Translations under genes and position numbers: made by a program
In this document: in pieces, positions 7,286 to 11,276 of the stretch
How positions within the stretch are numbered: position 1 is the stretch's first letter
Layout of the letters: the number at the start of each line of letters is the position of its first letter
DNA from: Candidatus Caccovivens faecavium
Lineage (GTDB): Bacteria > Bacillota > Clostridia > Christensenellales > UBA1242
Length of the DNA stretch: 11,276 bases
Assembly (NCBI GenBank): GCA_018715545.1
Contig: DVLK01000030.1
Location: 1 to 11,276 of the forward strand
Direction of reading: 5' to 3'
The notes under the pieces: model-generated
The model's input: the letters and a program-made list of their open reading frames with translations, nothing else
The model's database searches: none
What the model was told of the DNA's origin: nothing

Positions 7286-7624
7286 AAGAGAAATTAAAAT
7301 TGCCTTATCCACCTCTTTCATTTTAAAACTGTCAATGTTTGAAATTTTTTCTTTAAGCCTGCGTTTATCAAGTGTTCTTATTTGCTCTAATAGGACAACA
7401 CTGTCCTTAGGTAAATGATATTTTTGAGAGGAAAGTTCAATATGTGTCGGAAGTTTTGCTTTACTTAGTTGGCTGGTTATAGCAGAAACAATGACAGTTG
7501 GAGAAAATTTATTTCCAACATCATTTTGAATAATTAAAACAGGACGAACTCCGCCTTGCTCACTCCCAACAACTGGACTGAGGTCAGCAAAGTATATCTC
7601 TCCTCGTTTATAAGTTTCCATCAT
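7271..7624 (-). CDS. mazF: MazF/EndoA-type mRNA endoribonuclease toxin
   Basis: MazF-family toxins cut single-stranded mRNA at short motifs and are neutralised by a cognate antitoxin; the Bacillus form EndoA (NdoA) cuts at UACAU. The 117-aa protein closely follows the Bacillota EndoA pattern: RGEIYFADLSPVVGSEQGGVRP at the N-terminus (split here only by description; residues 7-28), then IIQNDVGNKFSPTVIV (31-46), AIT (48-50), KLPTH (57-61) and LLEQIRT (78-84). R27 and T50 correspond to catalytic R25 and T48 reported for Bacillus EndoA, with a two-residue offset. Two ATGs are adjacent (7624 and 7621), and a GGTAGGT run upstream serves as a weak ribosome binding site. The gene overlaps the upstream putative antitoxin by 17 nt, so translation is probably coupled. 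No key residue is missing. Confidence 0.95.
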   Translation of the reverse strand: MMETYKRGEIYFADLSPVVGSEQGGVRPVLIIQNDVGNKFSPTVIVSAITSQLSKAKLPTHIELSSQKYHLPKDSVVLLEQIRTLDKRRLKEKISNIDSFKMKEVDKAILISLGFVN

Positions 7625-7847
7625 ACCTACCTATTAAACTTTGATAATCAGTTAAATCTGCAATCTCGAAGGGAACCATATCCTCATAGATACTATTTAG
7701 TTCACTAATTGAACGATAGTCCTCCTCTACAATCATCTTATGCTTAAATTCTCCACAAGTTGATTTAATGACAAAATCTTTCAAACTTTGTCCATTTTTT
7801 TCAATTTTTTCAACTTTTTTCATCATTTCGTCATAAGGATTGTTCAT
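7608..7847 (-). CDS. putative antitoxin upstream of mazF, no recognised fold
   Basis: I do not recognise this 79-aa protein by family. It is placed exactly where the antitoxin of a mazEF/EndoAI-EndoA operon should be: immediately upstream on the same strand and overlapping the toxin gene by 17 nt. The protein is charged and soluble-looking, with a Lys/Glu-rich N-terminal helix (about 5-20), one Cys (residue 31), and an acidic aromatic C-terminus rich in E, D and Y (about 41-79), which could wrap around a basic toxin surface as MazE tails do. I see neither the ribbon-helix-helix pattern expected of EndoAI nor an AbrB-type MazE fold. The start ATG at 7847 has GGGAG 9 nt upstream. I found no convincing promoter between it and the terminator at 7930. 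Gene reality is likely; the antitoxin role is inferred from position only. Confidence 0.75.
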   Translation of the reverse strand: MNNPYDEMMKKVEKIEKNGQSLKDFVIKSTCGEFKHKMIVEEDYRSISELNSIYEDMVPFEIADLTDYQSLIGRYDGNL

Positions 7848-7929
7848 AATAATTTTCTCCCGTTTATCAAAATTTAATACTTACTCTTAGTGTGCGAAAA
7901 TATTAAATTTTTATGCTTTTGTACGCATT

Positions 7930-7960
7930 AAAAAAAGTAATGATTAGCAAAGTAATCATT
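7930..7960 (-). terminator. Rho-independent terminator after acpS
   Basis: A perfect 8-bp stem AATGATTA/TAATCATT (7953-7960 with 7939-7946) with a 6-nt loop is followed on the minus strand by AC and seven U (7930-7936). The stem is AT-rich, so it is weaker than usual, but the position, 50 nt past acpS and before the toxin-antitoxin pair, is right. A pyrimidine-rich run on the other side could let it act in both directions. Confidence 0.55.
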
Positions 7961-8010
7961 TTCCTTTTTACAAGAGAGCGAATAAGACAAAATTTTTATC
8001 TTTACAAATT

Positions 8011-8349
8011 TTACATTAAAATTGCCACTGCTCCCACTATATCTTTTGTATGCGAAAGAGAAATTTCAACAGTCTTACCTTTTGCGAGCATTAAAGCTTC
8101 ATTATGAAGAAGGATAATAGGCTTGCCATTTTCAAGATGACTTAACTCAATATCTTTATATGCTATATTTTCCTTTGTCACATTTAGACACTTAAATACC
8201 GCCTCTTTTGATGCCCAAAGCGTTGCCACCTTTTCTTTCTTATTTTTGAACTTGGCTATGTAGGCTATTTCGTTTTCAGTGGCGATTTTTTCTAGTAGTC
8301 TTTCTTCATTTTTTATTCTTGAAATGTGTTCAATGTCAAAACCTATCAT
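8011..8349 (-). CDS. acpS: holo-[acyl-carrier-protein] synthase
   Basis: AcpS transfers 4'-phosphopantetheine from coenzyme A to a serine of apo-acyl carrier protein, activating it for fatty acid synthesis. The 112-aa protein has the N-terminal metal-binding motif GFDIEHISRI with D5, the WASKEAVFK motif (45-53) with E49 and K53, a GKP turn, and the C-terminal SLSHTKD motif. Phe4 stands where Ile is usual (GIDI). The length is slightly short against the usual 115-125 but the domain is complete. The ATG start has AGGAG 6 nt upstream and overlaps the 3' end of recX by 14 nt. It is the last gene of the yigZ-like operon, followed by a terminator. Confidence 0.93.
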   Translation of the reverse strand: MIGFDIEHISRIKNEERLLEKIATENEIAYIAKFKNKKEKVATLWASKEAVFKCLNVTKENIAYKDIELSHLENGKPIILLHNEALMLAKGKTVEISLSHTKDIVGAVAILM

Positions 8350-8962
8350 CTTCTGCTCCTAAAAATAATTCATTCACAATCTTTTGTGCTACACTATAAT
8401 CATACCCCTTATAGATGAGATGAGCAAAGCATTTTTGCTTGTTTTTTAGAGTATTTTCGCGATTTTTGGCGAATTTTTCTGCGAGAAGTCTTGCGCGTTC
8501 TTCCTCAGCTTCATCACTGACATCTTCTACAAGTTCATCAATGATTTCACCGCTTATACCCTTTTCTTTCAACTTGTTAATGATAACACGCTTGCCCTTT
8601 GTGGCAGAAAGTGACTCAAAATAGTTTTTAGCGAAATTTCTATCATCAAGATAGCCATATTCTTTCAGTTTTTCTACCGCGCTTTCAATATTGTTTTTCT
8701 TAAAGTTTTTTCGGTACAGATAGTCTTTAAGCCCTTTTGTGGAAACATTGTATCTTTCAAGATAACTAACCGCGGTCAAAAATGCTAATTTTTCATCGTT
8801 TTCTTCTTTTATGCCATAGAGTAAATCCTCGTCAATCTCTTGTCCCGTTTTTAGATTATATTTTGCAAGCGTTTCATCTAAAAACACGCCGAAAAAAACA
8901 TCATCTACATATAGATGATATTTCATAGGCTGTTTAGATTTTTTTATTTCAGTTATTTGCAT
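8336..8962 (-). CDS. recX: RecX family regulator of RecA
   Basis: RecX binds the RecA filament and limits recombinase and coprotease activity. The 208-aa protein has the alpha-helical three-helix repeats of the family: AVSYLERYNVSTKGLKDYL at about 64-82, then LKEYGYLDDRNFAKNYFES (about 99-117) with the hallmark YLDD, then KGKRVIINKLKEKGIS and a third repeat at the C-terminus. An N-terminal beta-rich extension (about 1-50) is common in Bacillota RecX. The ATG at 8962 is chosen because AAGGA lies 6 nt upstream; the in-frame GTG at 8965 would leave only 3 nt. It overlaps the stop of the upstream gene by one base (TGATG) and overlaps acpS by 14 nt. recA itself is not in the window. Confidence 0.92.
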   Translation of the reverse strand: MQITEIKKSKQPMKYHLYVDDVFFGVFLDETLAKYNLKTGQEIDEDLLYGIKEENDEKLAFLTAVSYLERYNVSTKGLKDYLYRKNFKKNNIESAVEKLKEYGYLDDRNFAKNYFESLSATKGKRVIINKLKEKGISGEIIDELVEDVSDEAEEERARLLAEKFAKNRENTLKNKQKCFAHLIYKGYDYSVAQKIVNELFLGAEDDRF

Positions 8963-9270
8963 CACGCGTCCTTCTTTACATCTTCATGATAAAAAACTTC
9001 TTTATCGTGCTTAATGGCATAGTCAATTTCTTTTTGAGTACTTTCACTAATATAGCCGTTGATATTGACAACATAAATAAAATCAGATAGATCTATCTTC
9101 TTAAAGTGCGCTTTTATTATCTTATCGCGCTCCTTCTGAGTATCATTTTTACCGACAAAGTCATAAACACATTGCAAAACGCAGTAGCCAAAAGTCACTT
9201 CCAAATTTCTTGCAATTTTAATCATTTCGTTTTGATATCTCATACTTCCACATAATGTCACAACTTTCAT
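8962..9270 (-). CDS. small nucleoside 2-deoxyribosyltransferase-like protein
   Basis: This 102-aa protein resembles the deoxyribosyltransferase-like/DUF4406 group. It opens with a beta strand and a nucleotide-binding-type turn, VVTLCGSMRY (3-12). It continues with HFKKIDLSDFIYVVN (55-69), and ends with NGYISESTQKEIDYAIKHDK (71-90), in which E76 or E81 is a candidate catalytic glutamate. It probably binds a nucleoside or nucleotide; no substrate can be assigned. The ATG at 9270 is chosen because GAGG sits 8 nt upstream; the in-frame GTG at 9279 overlaps that ribosome binding site. It lies 10 nt after the YigZ-like gene and overlaps recX by one base, so it is an integral member of this operon. 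I am confident it is a gene and fairly confident of the fold. Confidence 0.8.
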   Translation of the reverse strand: MKVVTLCGSMRYQNEMIKIARNLEVTFGYCVLQCVYDFVGKNDTQKERDKIIKAHFKKIDLSDFIYVVNINGYISESTQKEIDYAIKHDKEVFYHEDVKKDA

Positions 9271-9280
9271 CTTTAACACC

Positions 9281-9640
9281 TCACTTTAAAACTTCACTTG
9301 CCACTTTTGTATATGCTCTAACAAGTCCCCCAGCGCCAAGTTTTATACCACCAAAGTACCTGACTACAAAGACACCTACATCGCTAAGTTTTTTCTTTTG
9401 AATAACAGAAAGAATTGGTTTTCCAGCAGTCGAAGAAGGCTCGCCATCATCCACCGCTTTCTCAAAAAAGGGGGATTTAAGGGAATAGGCATAACAAATA
9501 TGAGTAGCTTTCTTGTGTTCTTGTTTAAGACAATTTAATGCATCATTTACTTCTTCTACGCTTTGGCAAAAAAGCTTATAACCTATAAATTTTGACTTTT
9601 TCTCCAATATCTCCACAGTATTATCAAAAGAAATTTTCAT
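9281..9640 (-). CDS. YigZ/IMPACT family protein, N-terminal domain only
   Basis: This is a UPF0029 (YigZ, eukaryotic IMPACT-related) domain protein; the bacterial role is not firmly established. The whole signature domain is present: KKSKFIG (14-20), ATHICYAY (45-52), DDGEPSSTAG (64-73) and VRYFGGIKLGAGGLVRAY (93-110). Bacterial YigZ proteins are normally about 200-215 aa with a second ferredoxin-like domain (DUF1949); here the protein stops at 119 and the next ribosome binding site begins at once, so there is no hidden remnant. The ATG at 9640 is the only Met in the protein, and no ribosome binding site lies upstream. The predicted promoter puts transcription start on or next to the A of the ATG, suggesting a leaderless message. 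It is the first gene of the operon with the deoxyribosyltransferase-like gene, recX and acpS. Confidence 0.9.
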   Translation of the reverse strand: MKISFDNTVEILEKKSKFIGYKLFCQSVEEVNDALNCLKQEHKKATHICYAYSLKSPFFEKAVDDGEPSSTAGKPILSVIQKKKLSDVGVFVVRYFGGIKLGAGGLVRAYTKVASEVLK

Positions 9641-9646
9641 ATGTAT

Positions 9647-9675
9647 ATTTTAGCAAAAACACACTCAAAAATCAA
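9647..9675 (-). promoter_or_regulatory. promoter of the YigZ-recX-acpS operon
   Basis: TTGATT (9670-9675), a 17-nt spacer and TAAAAT (9647-9652) with an extended TGC. Only six bases separate the -10 box from the ATG at 9640, so the expected +1 is the A of the start codon. A second extended -10-like box (TGT then TAAAAT) lies a little further upstream but lacks a good -35. Confidence 0.6.
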
Positions 9676-9956
9676 TTATTTTAACAAAAATTGCAAAAAA
9701 TTGCCTCTTTTTTAACTTTTTTCTTAAAAATATCGCACTTTTTTGCGATTTTTTACTTAAAATGAAATTTTTAAATTTAAAATCACAACTTACAAAATCG
9801 AAAAATAAATATGAAATATAAACGCAAAATATAGAAAATTATCTTTCTGTATTTTTTAACTACTCTGCTTCATTTTTTTACTTATAGAACGCAATAAAAT
9901 AGTTCAAACAAAATTTGATATTTTTTAATTAAAAAACTCTAAAATCAAACACAATG
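9676..9956. other. gene-free AT-rich gap
   Basis: These 281 bases hold no supported reading frame. Visible features are a 6-bp perfect hairpin ATCGCA/TGCGAT (9732-9749) followed by T-runs on both strands, so it could be a weak two-way terminator; a 16-bp AT palindrome at 9921-9936; and a weak minus-strand promoter-like pair, TTGAAC with TATAAG 15 nt apart, near 9880-9910. A short transcript from the latter ending at the hairpin is possible but unsupported. The rest is homopolymer-rich spacer between the terminator at 9957 and the promoter at 9647. Confidence 0.5.
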
Positions 9957-9979
9957 AAAAAAGTGGCAACGCCACTTTT
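9957..9979 (-). terminator. Rho-independent terminator after the YjzC-like gene
   Basis: A perfect 9-bp stem AAAAGTGGC/GCCACTTTT (9971-9979 with 9959-9967) with a 3-nt loop continues into a run of six U in the minus-strand RNA. It begins 8 nt past the stop codon of the 51-aa gene. This is the best terminator in the window. Confidence 0.88.
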
Positions 9980-9987
9980 CTTAGGAC

Positions 9988-10143
9988 TTAGTCCTCTTTT
10001 ACATAATAGCTTCCCTCGTGTTGTGTTGGAGGAAAAGATTCACCTTTTTCAAGGTATGTTTTTCCACCATTTTGACCGTCCCTGCTGTAAGCAGTATATT
10101 CGCCAGATTCAGGAACACTTTCACCAGGTCTATACTTTTCCAT
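9988..10143 (-). CDS. 51-aa YjzC-like small protein
   Basis: This short gene is well supported: ATG with a perfect GGAGG 5 nt upstream, 51 codons, TAA, then a strong terminator 8 nt later. The protein begins MEKYRPGESVPESGEYTAY and continues with a Gly-rich turn (23-27), a LEKGESFPP segment (31-39) and a Tyr-rich acidic end. The pattern of R/K-x-PG-x2-x-P-x-SG-x-Y, then a Gly turn, then G-x-x-FP is what I recall of the small Bacillota YjzC family (function unknown). It has no cysteine, so it is not a zinc ribbon, and no membrane segment or signal peptide. It lies 81 nt downstream of the ttcA-like gene and may be cotranscribed; a weak own promoter (TTGAAA at 10216-10221, 17 nt, TATTTA at 10193-10198) is possible. 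The ribosome binding site is inside a hairpin. Confidence 0.85.
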   Translation of the reverse strand: MEKYRPGESVPESGEYTAYSRDGQNGGKTYLEKGESFPPTQHEGSYYVKED

Positions 10144-10148
10144 ATTTA

Positions 10149-10175
10149 CCTCCCACACATAGAATGTGCAGGAGG
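10149..10175 (-). promoter_or_regulatory. hairpin sequestering the ribosome binding site of the YjzC-like gene
   Basis: The minus-strand RNA pairs CCUCCUGCACAU (10164-10175) with AUGUGUGGGAGG (10149-10160), 12 continuous base pairs with two adjacent G-U wobbles and a UCU triloop. The 3' arm ends in GGGAGG, the ribosome binding site of the gene, 5 nt from its ATG, so the site is fully paired. The stem has no U-tract after it, so it is not a terminator. Likely a translational control element; the trigger is unknown. Confidence 0.7.
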
Positions 10176-10224
10176 AAAAATATTATTCACCTTAAATAAT
10201 CATTTACATTAACTTTTTCAAAAT

Positions 10225-11082
10225 TCATTCTTCGCTGGTTTCATACACTTCATTAAAGTCGTAATTTTTTCCCTTATATTTCCACCCCACCATCGTATCT
10301 ACATTGCAATTATGAATGCTTTTAAAGATATGATTTTCAAGGTTTGGAATTTTCTCGCATAGCTCTTTGATTAGATTTTTAACATTCAGTCTAGCACTCG
10401 GCGAAATTTCATCTTCTATTTGCGCCATCTCTGTGAAACGGCAAGCACATTGTAAAAATTTTAGTTCGTTATAGTCCTTCCATGCTAAAATATCTTTTTC
10501 TTCAACATAATATAGTGGCCTTATAAGTTCCATTCCTTCAAAATTTTTAGAGCGAAGCTTTGGTGGCATAGCTTGGAGTTGCGCCCCATAAAACATTCCA
10601 ACAAGCGTAGTTTCAATAACATCATTAAAGTGGTGAGCGAGCGCTATCTTGTTACAGCCAAGCTTTTGCGCCTCACTATATAAATAACCTCTTCTCATAC
10701 GCGCGCAAAGATAACATGGCGACTTTTCCACATTCACAACACTATCAAAGATATCACTTTCAAAGATATGCAAGGGAATTTCGAGGTTCTTAGCATTTTC
10801 TTGTATTTGCTTCAAATTTCTATCATTATATCCAGGGTTCATGCAGATATACACAACTTCAAAATTCACTTCACTAATCTTTTTTAGTTGTTGCATAAGC
10901 TTAGCAAGAAGCATGCTATCCTTCCCACCCGAAACGCACACCGCTATCTTGTCCCCTTCCTGCACAAGTTTATATCTTTTTAGGGCGAGAATAAACTTAG
11001 TCCATATAGACTTTCTAAATCGCTTCATCAAGCTTCTTTCTACTAATTGAGCATAACTCAGCTTCGTTAAATCTTTACTCAT
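10225..11082 (-). CDS. ttcA: TtcA-like tRNA thiolation ATPase
   Basis: TtcA installs 2-thiocytidine at position 32 of certain tRNAs, activating the base with ATP and using an iron-sulfur cluster. The 285-aa protein has the PP-loop SGGKDS (51-56), the central C123-x2-C126 in PCYLCARMRRG, the ALAHHFND helix, GMFYGAQLQAMPPKL, and a third cysteine region QCACRF (C212, C214) where E. coli TtcA has PCNLCG. These match TtcA better than TilS. The ATG at 11082 is chosen: the only longer start, TTG at 11118, is also the predicted -35 box. No ribosome binding site precedes the ATG and the -10 box ends 7 nt before it, so the message may be leaderless. Because TtcA-like PP-loop proteins are diverse, the exact modification is less certain than the fold. 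Confidence 0.85.
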   Translation of the reverse strand: MSKDLTKLSYAQLVERSLMKRFRKSIWTKFILALKRYKLVQEGDKIAVCVSGGKDSMLLAKLMQQLKKISEVNFEVVYICMNPGYNDRNLKQIQENAKNLEIPLHIFESDIFDSVVNVEKSPCYLCARMRRGYLYSEAQKLGCNKIALAHHFNDVIETTLVGMFYGAQLQAMPPKLRSKNFEGMELIRPLYYVEEKDILAWKDYNELKFLQCACRFTEMAQIEDEISPSARLNVKNLIKELCEKIPNLENHIFKSIHNCNVDTMVGWKYKGKNYDFNEVYETSEE

Positions 11083-11089
11083 AACACAT

Positions 11090-11118
11090 ATAATACACTT
11101 TTTTATGTTAATTTTCAA
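11090..11118 (-). promoter_or_regulatory. promoter of the ttcA-like gene
   Basis: TTGAAA (11113-11118), a 17-nt spacer and TATTAT (11090-11095). Seven bases lie between the -10 box and the ATG at 11082, so the expected +1 falls on or one base before the start codon. Confidence 0.65.
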
Positions 11119-11176
11119 GAAAAATCTAAAAAATACAGCGTTTTTTATGATTTTTTAATATTTTTATGTTGTTTTT

Positions 11177-11204
11177 TTGTTAGAAAATCCAAAATTTTTA
11201 TAAT
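11177..11204 (+). promoter_or_regulatory. possible divergent promoter leaving the window
   Basis: On the plus strand TTGTTA (11177-11182), a 16-nt spacer and a perfect TATAAT (11199-11204). No start codon with a ribosome binding site follows before the right edge. In DNA this AT-rich a chance match is possible; it would fit a gene beyond the window transcribed away from the ttcA-like gene. Confidence 0.35.
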
Positions 11205-11276
11205 AGAAGTATTTATATTTTAACTGTCGTAATTAATCCATTATATATAAATATATATAAAAAATTTTACATTTCC

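Noticed and set aside
7861..7929. Search for a promoter of the toxin-antitoxin pair
   Set aside because: Several TATTAA or TAAAAA-like boxes exist but none has an acceptable -35 at 16-18 nt, so I did not annotate one.
9921..9936. A 16-bp perfect palindrome of T, A, A, T runs
   Set aside because: It is purely A and T in a homopolymer-rich spacer, so chance is likely.
10149..10163. A four-codon upstream reading frame (AUG UGU GGG AGG UAA) within the hairpin
   Set aside because: It has no ribosome binding site of its own; kept only as a speculative remark, not a gene.
9954..10212. Two plus-strand frames of 64-81 codons
   Set aside because: They are antisense to the 51-aa gene, which has a ribosome binding site and terminator on the minus strand; the plus frames have neither, and one starts inside the terminator.
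1..11276. CRISPR arrays, tRNA genes, rRNA, insertion sequences and prophage genes
   Set aside because: I looked for regularly spaced repeats, cloverleaf patterns with a CCA-like end, transposase motifs and flanking inverted repeats, and saw none.

Overview
The window is a low-GC stretch of a bacterial chromosome. Everything I can support as a gene is on the minus strand, so transcription runs from high to low coordinates. Strong AGGAG-type ribosome binding sites, TGA used as a normal stop, an EndoA-type MazF, a small YjzC-like protein and a priA-def-fmt-rlmN-rsgA-rpe cluster point to Bacillota, probably an uncultured Clostridia-like lineage. I cannot name the species.

Layout in transcription order (right to left). 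(1) 11119-11276: AT-rich, with a possible rightward promoter leaving the window. (2) ttcA-like tRNA thiolation gene (10225-11082), apparently leaderless, then a 51-codon YjzC-like gene (9988-10143) whose ribosome binding site lies in a strong hairpin, closed by a textbook terminator (9957-9979). (3) A gene-free AT-rich gap (9676-9956). (4) A compact operon of a one-domain YigZ/IMPACT protein, a deoxyribosyltransferase-like protein, recX and acpS (8011-9640), starting from a promoter that leaves no room for a leader. (5) A toxin-antitoxin pair (7271-7847): canonical MazF/EndoA preceded by an unrecognised 79-aa putative antitoxin. (6) rpoZ with its own promoter (6935-7135). (7) A dense junction (6854-6933) in which the priA promoter, the rpoZ terminator and a longer competing hairpin overlap. 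(8) The priA-def-fmt-rlmN-rsgA operon (1392-6823), with genes overlapping or nearly touching. (9) rpe, with a promoter whose -35 box covers the rsgA stop codon. (10) A HAD-family phosphatase running off the left edge.

The core genes cover replication restart (PriA), N-terminal formyl-methionine handling (Fmt, Def), 23S rRNA/tRNA methylation (RlmN), small-subunit maturation (RsgA) and pentose phosphate metabolism (Rpe). Compared with the Bacillus-type cluster gmk-rpoZ-coaBC-priA-def-fmt-rsmB-rlmN-stp-prkC-rsgA-rpe, this version lacks gmk, coaBC, rsmB and the Stp/PrkC phosphatase-kinase pair at these positions.

I found no CRISPR array, tRNA, rRNA, insertion sequence or clear novel multi-gene system. 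The most interesting signals are regulatory (the rpoZ-priA junction, the hairpin on the YjzC-like gene, two leaderless-looking genes) and the unusual MazF partner.
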